DNA from: Pontibacter aydingkolensis
Lineage (GTDB): Bacteria; Bacteroidota; Bacteroidia; Cytophagales; Hymenobacteraceae
Reading direction: 5' to 3'
Assembly: GCF_019443125.1 (NCBI RefSeq)
Contig: NZ_JAHYXK010000016.1
Coordinates: 34,615 to 98,614 of the forward strand
Length of the DNA: 64,000 nucleotides
The position numbers and the translations under genes were made by a program. A model generated the notes under the pieces. The model ran no database searches, had not been told where the DNA came from, and worked only from the letters and a program-made list of their open reading frames with translations. This document shows positions 36,608 through 44,930 of the stretch, one piece after another. Every line of letters begins with the position of its first letter. The first letter of the stretch is position 1.

Positions 36608-36618
36608 CACCACAATTC

Positions 36619-36692
36619 GGCGGGGTAGCTCAGATGGTTAGAGCGCAGGATTCATAACCCTGAGGTCGGCAGTTCGATTCTGCTCCCCGCTA
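36619..36692 (+). tRNA. tRNA-Met (CAT)
   Basis: A 74-nt cloverleaf: acceptor GGCGGGG/CCCCGCT, D arm GCTC...GAGC, anticodon loop TTCATAA, T arm GGCAG/CTGCT with TTCGATT. The anticodon stem (CAGGA/CCCTG) lacks the three G-C pairs of initiator tRNA, so it is an elongator-type CAT tRNA; a tRNA-Ile2 whose CAT is modified to lysidine cannot be excluded. CCA is not encoded. Confidence 0.93.
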
Positions 36693-36694
36693 CA

Positions 36695-36728
36695 AAAAAG
36701 CCTGCTGGTGTATTCCAGCAGGCTTTTT
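36695..36728 (+). terminator. tRNA-Met terminator
   Basis: AAAAAGCCTGCTGG pairs with CCAGCAGGCTTTTT around a 6-nt loop, two bases after the tRNA. Confidence 0.9.
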
Positions 36729-36886
36729 CATTTATCGTATTGTGATACTTGTTCACAATTAAGTAAGTGTACTTTACTCAAAACAGAACCCACTTGACCT
36801 TCTCTGCCTTGATTAAATAGTTTGCTAATAACCAAAACACATCAGATCTGGCGCTATTCAATTATTTTCTAATGCATAAGGTATAA

Positions 36887-37606
36887 TCAATAATTGACTT
36901 CCAGCGCCGGCACATCTATCAACAAAAATTCTGCATCAGAAACGGCATGTATACTTACAAAGTCGTAGTCTTCCAGGCGCACCTGGTCATGCTGGTCCGC
37001 TTCCACGTTGTTTACCAGCATATTGCCTTTAATAATATATATAAGTGTTTTCCGAATCTTAAAGGTTTTAAAATCAATATCCTTCCCCTGCCCTAGTTTG
37101 CCAAAATATACGGTAGAGTTCGAGTTCATATAGAGCACATTCTCTAACACTCTCTGCCCCGTAACCAATGGAGTTAAACGCCCATCATTATCCAAAAAGT
37201 CAATGGCCATTTGCTCATAAGCTGGTGAAACGCCCTTCTTGTTGGGTAAAAACCACAGCTGGTAAAAATGGGCAGACACCTCGCCCTCGTTTGTCTCAGA
37301 GTGCGTTAGGCCTGTACCGGCTGACATTCGCTGCACCTCTCCGGCTTTAAGCTTGGTTTCGTTTCCTAAACTATCTCTATGAGTAAGTTCCCCGTCAAGC
37401 ATTACAGTAACAACTTCCATTTCGGCATGCGGATGGTCAGGAAGGCTGGATCCTCCTTTCATGACATCATCATTAAATACCTTAAGTGGCCCAAACTGCA
37501 CATTGGCAGGGTTGTAGTAATCTGCAAAGGAGAACAGATAGTGGGAAGACAGCCAATCACCGACATTAGCCGTGTGACGCTCAGCAGCAGTTATAAGTTT
37601 TATCAT
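36887..37606 (-). CDS. Pirin family bicupin protein
   Basis: A 239-residue cytoplasmic bicupin of the YhhW/pirin type. The N-terminal cupin carries the metal-site pattern PDHPHAEMEVVTVMLDGELTHRDSLGN (His57/His59-type and Glu/His ligands) and MSAGTGLTHSETN. The C-terminal cupin (about 140-239) has lost clear metal ligands, as is usual. Family members include quercetin 2,3-dioxygenase activity, but the natural role is mostly unknown. The gene is monocistronic. Confidence 0.9.
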   Translation of the reverse strand: MIKLITAAERHTANVGDWLSSHYLFSFADYYNPANVQFGPLKVFNDDVMKGGSSLPDHPHAEMEVVTVMLDGELTHRDSLGNETKLKAGEVQRMSAGTGLTHSETNEGEVSAHFYQLWFLPNKKGVSPAYEQMAIDFLDNDGRLTPLVTGQRVLENVLYMNSNSTVYFGKLGQGKDIDFKTFKIRKTLIYIIKGNMLVNNVEADQHDQVRLEDYDFVSIHAVSDAEFLLIDVPALEVNY

Positions 37607-37707
37607 TTGTATGCATAGTTTATCTTAAAACAATCGCAATTGCTATGCTGTACGGATAAACTATTTAGCTAGTTAAAACAAATGGCCTTATTATAATGCC
37701 AGGCATA

Positions 37708-37750
37708 TAAACAGCAAGGTCCTGCCGCATTGGCAGGACCTTGCTGTTTA
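37708..37750 (-). terminator. Terminator of the S24 repressor gene
   Basis: A 19-bp perfect stem (TAAACAGCAAGGTCCTGCC and its complement) around a 5-nt loop, ending 20 bp after the repressor's stop codon. Confidence 0.85.
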
Positions 37751-37769
37751 AAATATGATTGAAAAACTG

Positions 37770-38540
37770 TTACTCTACTTTCTTTAATTTCTGTACCTCT
37801 TTCTGCAGATCAAGAACAATCGAGGAAAGTTTATCAAGCGACAGGTCTGCAATTGGGAAGGAAGAGCTTATGTATGATTTAGCCTCCCATATCTCTATCA
37901 CATCCTCAACCCCGATTTCGTATGGTGAATAAACCGGATTATCAGAATGAAGCCGCAATACGGCAGCATCTTTGATCTTATTGAAAATCCGTTTAAAAAC
38001 AACCCCTTCTTTCTGACTCACAACAATACAAGGCGTTCCATCCTTGATTGTAGACCAGTCTTCAATAAAACGTCCAACGATGACGGTACCAGATGCAATT
38101 GGCAACATGGAATCTCCACTAATCTCGAAAGCACGGTAAGTACCACCAGTGCCAAGCATTGGCAGCTTAAACCGCGGTAAATCTTCTATAAACTCAGAAT
38201 CAGCGTAACCATTTAAATATCCGGCACTTGCTTTATAAGGAACCAGCTCAATATTTTCACGCTGCTGCTCATCAACAGTAATTGCAAGCACCCTAAGTTT
38301 ACCGCCTCCTTTGGCCACACTATCTTTTTGTGTATTAGGATCAGACAAATCCCTGGTGATCAAATCATCAAGAGTTATGTCAAACAACTTTGCAAAATTA
38401 ACCAAAGTGGTCAATTTTGGTTCTGCCCTTCCCTCTTCGTACGCACCCACTAATGAACGCTTAATGTCCAGCTTATCGGCCAACTGGGCTTGGGTGTAGC
38501 CAGCGCTTTTTCGCAAATACCTAATGTTTGAAGTTACCAT
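37770..38540 (-). CDS. XRE-family repressor with S24 (LexA-like) autoprotease domain
   Basis: 256 residues. Residues 5-60 form an XRE helix-turn-helix (IRYLRKSAGYTQAQLADKLDIKRSLVGAYEEG). A linker holds A106-G107 (KASAGY), in the position of the self-cleavage site of LexA/CI. The S24 domain has the catalytic Ser144 (SGDSMLP) and Lys183 (VVFKRI). All elements for RecA-stimulated self-cleavage therefore look intact. No umuC/dinP or prophage gene is next to it, so it is either a chromosomal stress regulator or a relic of a lost element. A C-terminal coiled-coil-like tail (LSSIVLDLQKEVQKLKKV) is unusual for LexA. Confidence 0.9.
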   Translation of the reverse strand: MVTSNIRYLRKSAGYTQAQLADKLDIKRSLVGAYEEGRAEPKLTTLVNFAKLFDITLDDLITRDLSDPNTQKDSVAKGGGKLRVLAITVDEQQRENIELVPYKASAGYLNGYADSEFIEDLPRFKLPMLGTGGTYRAFEISGDSMLPIASGTVIVGRFIEDWSTIKDGTPCIVVSQKEGVVFKRIFNKIKDAAVLRLHSDNPVYSPYEIGVEDVIEIWEAKSYISSSFPIADLSLDKLSSIVLDLQKEVQKLKKVE

Positions 38541-39077
38541 ACTGCTGATCTGCCAAATGTTTTAGCTAATAATATAAATAGTATAGATTAAATATCTCTT
38601 TCTTTCTGTAAAGATAACAATAGCAACTATAAAATACTAAACATATTAGCATTTAAATTAGCAACTTAGATAAATATAATTAATCTAACTTTTCATGGTG
38701 ATAACATCACAAATTATAATCCATCCACCAAGTTCTTTGCATAATCATATAAATACATTTAATCTCACCACCTTTAGATTTGCTAATTAAAGCAAAAAGC
38801 CTGTATATTTATCTTTTAAAGGTATTTATAAAACAGACTTAAAGATTATGTTGTGAGTGTAATCATATATGGTGCAATTTAACACAACATAAACACCGAT
38901 AGATTTCCTATATTTTAAGTTAGCTCTCCTACCATCAACGTCGGAAAATTCATACTTGAAATTTAGCCATTATTTTTGGCAGGGACTTGAACTTTTTAAA
39001 TAAAACACGGGTTACGACACTTTGAAATAAAGGTTACATCAGACAGTAAATATTTTTTAATTTTTAGCCAAAGAATT
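38541..39077. promoter_or_regulatory. AT-rich divergent regulatory region with repeated ATTAGC/GCTAAT hexamers
   Basis: The 537-bp spacer between the repressor and the subtilase lipoprotein has no ORF or RNA gene that I can see. GCTAAT at 38565-38570, ATTAGC at 38645-38650 and 38657-38662, and GCTAAT at 38782-38787 recur close to the repressor start and could be operator half-sites; the region is AT-rich, so chance is a real possibility. TAGATTTG (38775-38782) and TATTTTTG (38971-38978) fit the plus-strand -7 box, each without a good -33 partner. Confidence 0.35.
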
Positions 39078-40463
39078 ATGACAATTAAAAGTGGTTTGAA
39101 AAGAACAGTGTCATGTCTTGCACTAGCCTCAGCAGTTACACTAGTAGGGTGCCAGAAAGAAGAACTGATGGAAAATCAGTTTGAAAGCAGTGTAGAACAA
39201 TCACCAAGTGAAATTGGCAATGCCATTGCAGGCCAGTATATAGTGGTGTTTAAGAATGGCAAGAGCAAACTCAGCTCTTCTGGCTCAAACGATATGTCTA
39301 CAACTGAGCGAGCTAGCTTCAGTACTATGCGCGATCGTATGTTAAATGAAGCCAATATCTCCCGCACTGATCTGGTACAAAAATTTGACGGTGTAGTTAA
39401 CGGTTTTGCTGCCCGACTTTCCGAAGAACAAGTAGCTAACCTACGAAAAAACTCAAATGTAGCTTATATTGAGCAGGATAGAGTAATATCGTTAGGCAAA
39501 GGAAACAACAAAGACTTTACAAATACAGGTAAAGGAGGCACTAAAAAGAATAACGGCGGCACAACAACAGATCCTACGCCAACTCCTACAGAACCTACTC
39601 CTACTGAGCCAACGCCAACAGATCCGGTTACAACTGAGCCTGCTCCAGCACCAGCTCCTGCTCCAACAACAAACTCTTATACTACTATCACGCCAATAGC
39701 TGGTGAAAACCTACCTTGGAATATTGAGCGCGTAGGTTATGGCGACGGTACAGGTAAAACTGTATGGGTTATCGACTCAGGTATCGACACTGACCACCCA
39801 GACCTTAACGTGGACCTGAGCAGAAGCGTATCATTTATTTATGGCGTTACTTCTGTTGAAGACGGTTACGGACACGGTACTTCAGTTGCCGGTGTTATCG
39901 CAGCCAAAAATAATGGTTCTGGTATGATCGGTGTTGCAGCCAATGCCAAAGTTGTAGCACTACGCGTATTTGATGATGTGGGGAGTGGAACAGTTTCAAG
40001 AGCGATCTCAGCTGTAAACCATGCAAGTACGTATGCCAAGCCAGGTGATGTGGTAAACATGAGCCTTGGCGCAGGTATTTCTTCTACACTTGACAACGCT
40101 GTAATTGCAGCAGCTGCCAAAGGTATTTTCTTCGCCATAGCTGCAGGTAACAGTGGCGTAGACTGCTCTGGCACTTCTCCTGCCCGTGTAGATGCTCCGG
40201 GTGTTTATACTATATCTGCCATGGATGTTTACAACCGTCTATGGTCTTCTTCTAACTATGGTGCCTCTGTAGACTTTGCTGCTCCGGGTGCTAACGTTAC
40301 TGTTACGACTAAAGGTGGCGGTATTGGTAGCGGTGGCTATGGTACATCATTTGCAGCGCCTCACGTTGCGGGTGTATTACTACTGAGAGGTACTGTTTAC
40401 TCACAAGGCACTATTACTGGTGATAAAGACAATACCCCTGATCCAATTGCTTCTGTAAAGTAA
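39078..40463 (+). CDS. Subtilisin-like S8 protease, lipoprotein with I9 propeptide
   Basis: 461 residues with a lipoprotein signal (LVGC, Cys25). Residues about 50-138 are an inhibitor-I9-type propeptide (QYIVVFKNGK ... VNGFAARLSEEQVANLRKNSNVAYIEQD). A Thr/Pro/Glu-rich linker (about 160-200) precedes the protease domain with D233 (VIDSGIDTDH), H266 (GYGHGTSVAG), N358 (AAGNSG) and S424 (GTSFAAPHVAG). In contrast to the T9SS subtilase at 6548, it has no sorting domain and should be held by its lipid anchor, so it uses a different route to the cell surface. The long upstream region suggests regulation; it is monocistronic with a strong terminator. Confidence 0.94.
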   Translation: MTIKSGLKRTVSCLALASAVTLVGCQKEELMENQFESSVEQSPSEIGNAIAGQYIVVFKNGKSKLSSSGSNDMSTTERASFSTMRDRMLNEANISRTDLVQKFDGVVNGFAARLSEEQVANLRKNSNVAYIEQDRVISLGKGNNKDFTNTGKGGTKKNNGGTTTDPTPTPTEPTPTEPTPTDPVTTEPAPAPAPAPTTNSYTTITPIAGENLPWNIERVGYGDGTGKTVWVIDSGIDTDHPDLNVDLSRSVSFIYGVTSVEDGYGHGTSVAGVIAAKNNGSGMIGVAANAKVVALRVFDDVGSGTVSRAISAVNHASTYAKPGDVVNMSLGAGISSTLDNAVIAAAAKGIFFAIAAGNSGVDCSGTSPARVDAPGVYTISAMDVYNRLWSSSNYGASVDFAAPGANVTVTTKGGGIGSGGYGTSFAAPHVAGVLLLRGTVYSQGTITGDKDNTPDPIASVK

Positions 40464-40478
40464 TTAGTAGATTATACT

Positions 40479-40524
40479 ATAAAACAGAGAGGGCTGCCAT
40501 AACTGGCAGCCCTCTCTGTTTTAT
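40479..40524. terminator. Strong bidirectional terminator, perfect 21-bp stem
   Basis: ATAAAACAGAGAGGGCTGCC (plus A) pairs perfectly with its complement around TAAC. It lies between the subtilase (plus) and recQ (minus). The outer arm AAACAGAGAGGGC is shared with the accC terminator at 27766-27819. Confidence 0.85.
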
Positions 40525-40542
40525 ACTTGTCCGGTACTTATT

Positions 40543-42675
40543 CTATGCCTTCTCCTTTTTGAAGATCGATACAGAAAGCCTGATTTTATAGTACTCGTAG
40601 TTTTCTTCCAGAAATTCGAACAGGTCTTTAAGCTTTGCGTCTACGCCCAGTTTAGCAATAGCCTTGCTTATTACTTTATACTCCCCCTTAGACACATACT
40701 TATAAAGATCAATATCATACCCCTGCTCAAACAAAGTGGCGATGTGTGAGAATATTGTAACTGGATTTAAGTTACGCTGTATCGCAATCTGCTCAATTGT
40801 GTAACCCTGTTTAAGTAGCTCAAAAGTAGCCAGGTGGGTAGCTCCCTTCATTTTACTGCCTTTGGCCTGTTCGTCGTTTATAAAGTCAATTATCTCACTC
40901 ATAAACTGGTCGCCGTAGCGTTCAAATTTCTGAGCACCCACCCCGGAAATAGACAGCATTGCAATCTTAGTAGTAGGGCGTTCGGCAGCCATCTCCTGCA
41001 GGGTGGTATCTGTAAACACCACATATGGCGGCACCCCTGCCTCATCGGCAATCCGTTTACGCAATGCTCTCAGGCGCTCAAACAGGGCATCTTTTATCAG
41101 TTCACGCTTCGGACGTGCTTTTACAGCTGGCTCCTCCTGCTTTACATCCTCGAACTTAACTAACTGTACTTTGCGGCCTTCGAACAAAACCTGATTGCTG
41201 TGCTCTGTCAGCTTTAAAGTATAACCTTGGTCATAGGCCATCTCCATGTATCCTTCGTTAAGCAACTGGTGCAGGTAACGATTCCAGTCCATGGTACTAA
41301 CTTCGCGGCCAGCACCATAGGTTTTTATTCTGTCAAAACCATGCTGCATTACCTGGCTGGTACGTGCACCGCGCAACACATCTACCAACAATCCCATGTT
41401 TACCTGCTCCTGTGTACGGGCAATGGCAGATAGTGCTTTTTGAGCCAGGAGTGTACCATCAAACCTGACAGGAGGATTACGGCAGATATCACAGTTACCG
41501 CAGTCCTTACGCATAGTTTCTCCAAAATATTGAAGCAAAATCCTTCTACGGCAGGCCGATGCTTCCGCAAACTGCTGCATTCGTTCCAGTTTTACCAGTT
41601 GCAGTTCTGTCTGTGTTTCGCGGCTTTGGTTCTCCTGTAGCATGTTGCGCATGTTCATAACATCTGCAAAGCTGTAAAAAAGAAGTGCATCCGATTTGGC
41701 GCCATCACGGCCGGCACGGCCAATTTCCTGGTAATAGCCCTCTATGTTTTTAGGCAGGTTGTAATGTATAACCCAGCGCACATTTGATTTATCTATACCC
41801 ATACCAAAGGCAATAGTAGCGCATACTATCTGCACATTGTCTCTTAGAAAATCTTCCTGCGCTTTGGCACGCTGGTTTGGCGACATACCTGCATGGTAAT
41901 ACGTGGCGCTGTATCCATTTGCTTTCAGTTTATTGGCCAGCGCCTCTACTCCTTTCCGGCTAAGGCAGTAGATTATGCCCGGCTGGTTATGGTGGCGGTT
42001 AAGAAACTCAGTAATTTTATTAAATCTGTCACGCCCTGGCTTAACCATAAGGTTAATATTAGGCCTGTCGAATGACGCTACATATACTTCAGGGTTGCGC
42101 AAGTATAACTGTTCCTGTATATCCTTCTGCGTAAGTTTGTCGGCTGTTGCTGTTAAGGCAATTACAGGTACAGATGGAAACTGCTGTTTTATTGCCTTTA
42201 ACTGTGTGTACTCTGGCCGGAAGTCGTGGCCCCAGGCTGATATACAGTGTGCTTCGTCTACAGCAAAAAGGGATACTTTAATGCGTTTTAAAAAAGACAG
42301 AAAACCAGAAGAAAGCAACTTTTCAGGAGACACATAAAGCAATTTGAGCTTACCTTCAAGGCATTGGTTCTCTATTTGATATTGTTGGTCCGCAGACTGT
42401 GAACTGTTTATGTAAGCAGCCGGAATACCATTTGCAAGCAACGCTTCTACCTGGTCCTTCATGAGGGCAATAAGCGGGGATATCACAACGCAAATACCTG
42501 GCATAACAATAGCAGGAACCTGGAAACAAACAGATTTGCCTCCGCCAGTAGGCATTAGTACCACGACATCCTTCCCCTGCAACACACCATCTATTATCTG
42601 CTCCTGCATGGGCCTGAATTGCTCATACCCAAAGTATAACTTCAGTGCCTCTCTTGCTTTACGAATCGTAACCAT
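40543..42675 (-). CDS. recQ: ATP-dependent DNA helicase RecQ
   Basis: A 3'-5' helicase for recombination and replication repair. The 710-residue protein has the Q/walker A region MPTGGGKSVCFQVPA (about 41-55), the DEAH box VDEAHCISAWGHDFRPEY (about 139-156), motif VI QEIGRAGRDG, the zinc-binding cysteines of the RQC region (CRRRILLQYFGE ... KDCGNCDIC), a winged-helix segment, an HRDC domain (about 530-605) and a C-terminal helix-turn-helix type extension (about 610-710). TAACTTTG (42730-42737, minus) upstream is a possible -7 box. Monocistronic. Confidence 0.96.
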   Translation of the reverse strand: MVTIRKAREALKLYFGYEQFRPMQEQIIDGVLQGKDVVVLMPTGGGKSVCFQVPAIVMPGICVVISPLIALMKDQVEALLANGIPAAYINSSQSADQQYQIENQCLEGKLKLLYVSPEKLLSSGFLSFLKRIKVSLFAVDEAHCISAWGHDFRPEYTQLKAIKQQFPSVPVIALTATADKLTQKDIQEQLYLRNPEVYVASFDRPNINLMVKPGRDRFNKITEFLNRHHNQPGIIYCLSRKGVEALANKLKANGYSATYYHAGMSPNQRAKAQEDFLRDNVQIVCATIAFGMGIDKSNVRWVIHYNLPKNIEGYYQEIGRAGRDGAKSDALLFYSFADVMNMRNMLQENQSRETQTELQLVKLERMQQFAEASACRRRILLQYFGETMRKDCGNCDICRNPPVRFDGTLLAQKALSAIARTQEQVNMGLLVDVLRGARTSQVMQHGFDRIKTYGAGREVSTMDWNRYLHQLLNEGYMEMAYDQGYTLKLTEHSNQVLFEGRKVQLVKFEDVKQEEPAVKARPKRELIKDALFERLRALRKRIADEAGVPPYVVFTDTTLQEMAAERPTTKIAMLSISGVGAQKFERYGDQFMSEIIDFINDEQAKGSKMKGATHLATFELLKQGYTIEQIAIQRNLNPVTIFSHIATLFEQGYDIDLYKYVSKGEYKVISKAIAKLGVDAKLKDLFEFLEENYEYYKIRLSVSIFKKEKA

Positions 42676-42914
42676 ACTTAATCTTCAAATACAGGCATTT
42701 ACCTGTTTCATCTCCATCTGTTTATACTTCAAAGTTAGCTATTACCGCCGGCAATAACGAGCTATACTTTTACTAAATCTTTTACTCTGACAATAATTCA
42801 ATTAGCTGCTAAAAACCTAGACAAATCTTTTAAAAATGGTTAGATACCAGCTTTCAATAACCCTGATTTTACAAGCCCGTACCTTAATAGAGTTTAAACT
42901 ATAAACATATAACT

Positions 42915-43247
42915 ATGAAATCTGAAAGAACAAACGAACTTGAGCATGTACTGATCAAATGTATAACAGCCTGCGAAACCTGTGCTACTGCCTGCCTGCA
43001 TGAAGATAATGTTAAAGAGATGGCGAAGTGTATCATGCTGGATCGGGACTGCGCTGACATCTGCACATTAACAGCCCGTTTTGTTGCCCGCGATTCTGCA
43101 CATGCAAAACATGTAATGAAAGAGTGTATTGAAATTTGCAGACTTTGTGAGGAAGAGTGCCGCAAGCATGATCATGACCATTGCCAGAAATGTGCAGACG
43201 CCTGCCGTGAATGTGCAGAGGCATGCGAAGCCTGGATGCAGCGTTAA
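42915..43247 (+). CDS. Csp-like four-helix-bundle copper-binding protein
   Basis: A 110-residue protein with 16 cysteines arranged mostly as CxxxC and CxxC pairs on helices (C16, C20, C23, C27, C39, C46, C50, C71, C75, C78, C82, C90, C93, C97, C100, C104), plus a His-rich HDHDH at 85-89. This matches the DUF326/Csp copper-storage family, whose four-helix bundles are filled with Cu(I). No signal peptide is seen, so a cytosolic Csp3-like role is more likely than an exported Csp1. No copper regulator or ATPase is adjacent; a terminator follows. Confidence 0.88.
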   Translation: MKSERTNELEHVLIKCITACETCATACLHEDNVKEMAKCIMLDRDCADICTLTARFVARDSAHAKHVMKECIEICRLCEEECRKHDHDHCQKCADACRECAEACEAWMQR

Positions 43248-43263
43248 ACTAAGCTTTTATCTT

Positions 43264-43307
43264 AAAATAACATGGGCCGGAGTAGCTATTCCGGCCCATG
43301 TTATTTT
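43264..43307. terminator. Bidirectional terminator
   Basis: AAAATAACATGGGCCGGA pairs with its complement (18-bp stem, 8-nt loop) between the Csp gene (plus) and the holin-4-like gene (minus). TTATACTT follows directly. Confidence 0.85.
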
Positions 43308-43351
43308 ATACTTATATTTAAAAGATATACTTGTAGTTCATACCAGTATAA

Positions 43352-43684
43352 CTAGAAGATAAGATCCAGTATAGACTCAATGATGGCCAGAACCAAGCTA
43401 AATAGCAATGCTGCAAAAAAGCCACTTGTATCAAAGCCTGCCACTAGGTAATCTGCCAGAAGTATGATGATGGCGTTGATCACAAGCAGAAAAATACCAA
43501 GAGTAAGTATAGTTACAGGTATAGTCAAGAATACCAGCACAGGCTTTACAATAGCATTTAATACTGCCAGCACCAAGGCAAGTATAAGTGCAGTAATTAA
43601 ATTATCAATTGTAACTCCCGGCAATATGTAGGCTGCCGCCATAGCAGCTGCAGCTGTGATCAAAAGTTTTACGATGAACCCCAT
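43352..43684 (-). CDS. Phage-holin-4-type small membrane protein
   Basis: 110 residues, nearly all in four hydrophobic helices (about 4-22, 28-46, 53-75, 87-108), with the family pattern LPGVTIDNLITALILALVLAVLNAIVKPVL. It belongs to the widespread family called mycobacterial 4-TMS phage holin (DUF360-like), found on many bacterial chromosomes; there is no prophage here and no evidence for lysis. Function unknown. Monocistronic. Confidence 0.82.
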   Translation of the reverse strand: MGFIVKLLITAAAAMAAAYILPGVTIDNLITALILALVLAVLNAIVKPVLVFLTIPVTILTLGIFLLVINAIIILLADYLVAGFDTSGFFAALLFSLVLAIIESILDLIF

Positions 43685-43778
43685 AGTATCTAGTTAGTAA
43701 AGTATAATCTGTAAGGTAGTACTTTGCTGGCCTTTACGATGAATTAAAATATAAAGATTTACGATTGCTTAAGTATAG

Positions 43779-43815
43779 AAAATGCCTGGCAGTAAGCTAT
43801 ACTACCAGGCATTTT
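43779..43815 (-). terminator. Terminator of the ureohydrolase gene
   Basis: AAAATGCCTGG pairs with CCAGGCATTTT, with a further four inner pairs (AGTA/TACT) after one mismatch. It lies 44 bp downstream of the ureohydrolase stop and has T-rich flanks on the minus strand. Confidence 0.75.
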
Positions 43816-43859
43816 AAGAAGGCTTAACGTAGCCATTTATACTTTAGAAAGTCGCAGCA

Positions 43860-44930
43860 CTAAAACTGAGCTTGCAATTTTCCCTGCGACACAGCCATCC
43901 AGTTGCATAGCTTCTGCAGTACACGGGCACCTACGTTACCATTCCACTCACTTTCGCCGGGTGCAACCTCGCACAGGTCAAATCCGATTATCTCACGGCC
44001 AGACTTCACCAGGTACTTGATAAGGAATACAGCCTGTTCAAATTCAAGGCCACCAGGCACCGGAGTACCTGTTGCCGGGCATAGTTTCGGGTCAAGGCCA
44101 TCAATATCAAAACTGATGTAGACTTTCTGCGGAAGCTGTGCAATAATTTTCTTACACTCTTTTTTCCAGCTGTCGCCGGCATACATGTTCTCTTTAAGGG
44201 TGGCATCGTAGAAAATGGTAACCCTGCCGTTAGACTGAGCTGCGAGTTCTGCTTCTGCCTGGCAAATATCACGAATACCTACCTGCACCAACTTCTTTAC
44301 CTGGGGTAACTTAAGGGCATTATACATGATAGAGGCATGAGAATACTCAAAGCCTTCGTAAGCTTCGCGCAGATCTGCATGTGCATCTACCTGAAGTATA
44401 CCATACTCTTCGTGTTTTTCTGCGAGCGCATGCATCAGGCCAAGTGGTGTGCTATGGTCGCCGCCTAGTACGCCCACCATTTTACCCTGGTTAAGATATC
44501 CCAACGCCTTTTGCTTTAGCCAGTTCAGAAACTCTTCGCCTTTGGCAGTAACTTCGGTTGTAACGTTACTAAACTGGGCGTTGTTAGCCTCAGGACTCCC
44601 CTCTTCCAGCCAGTTAATGTAATCCTCTGCTTTCTGGCGAAGGGTATCACTTGTAGCAAGCCACTTTTCGGATATTTCTTCCATGGCTATACCTAACTTC
44701 CAGGCATCCGGAATAGAAGGTTCAAAAAGGTCCAGCTGAGGAGACGCATCCATAACAGCCTGTGGCCCCTGTGCTGTACCTGCACTGTAAGAAACGGTAA
44801 CTTCCCAAGGTGTCGGGATGATCACAACCTCTGATTCTTCAACAGTAAAAGGTAGCCCGAAAAGTCCACCGCTGATATCACCCACTCCGTTTGGGTCGAA
44901 GTTGGCGATCTTTTGCTCTTTACTATTCAT
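43860..44930 (-). CDS. Agmatinase/arginase-family ureohydrolase
   Basis: A 356-residue manganese enzyme of the ureohydrolase superfamily. Motifs for the dimanganese site are present: [28 protein letters not shown] and [22 protein letters not shown]. It probably releases urea from agmatine or an agmatine derivative in polyamine synthesis; the clustered SpeD-SpeE fusion supports this over arginase. The ATG at 44930 overlaps the stop of the upstream gene (ATGAATAG), implying translational coupling; a more upstream in-frame ATG would overlap the fusion gene by 35 bp. N1-aminopropylagmatine is a possible substrate (see findings). Confidence 0.88.
   Translation of the reverse strand: MNSKEQKIANFDPNGVGDISGGLFGLPFTVEESEVVIIPTPWEVTVSYSAGTAQGPQAVMDASPQLDLFEPSIPDAWKLGIAMEEISEKWLATSDTLRQKAEDYINWLEEGSPEANNAQFSNVTTEVTAKGEEFLNWLKQKALGYLNQGKMVGVLGGDHSTPLGLMHALAEKHEEYGILQVDAHADLREAYEGFEYSHASIMYNALKLPQVKKLVQVGIRDICQAEAELAAQSNGRVTIFYDATLKENMYAGDSWKKECKKIIAQLPQKVYISFDIDGLDPKLCPATGTPVPGGLEFEQAVFLIKYLVKSGREIIGFDLCEVAPGESEWNGNVGARVLQKLCNWMAVSQGKLQAQF

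Noticed and set aside
43352..43684. Possible prophage indicated by a holin-like protein
   Set aside because: The holin-4 family is widely chromosomal and no other phage gene, integrase or attachment site is present in the surroundings.
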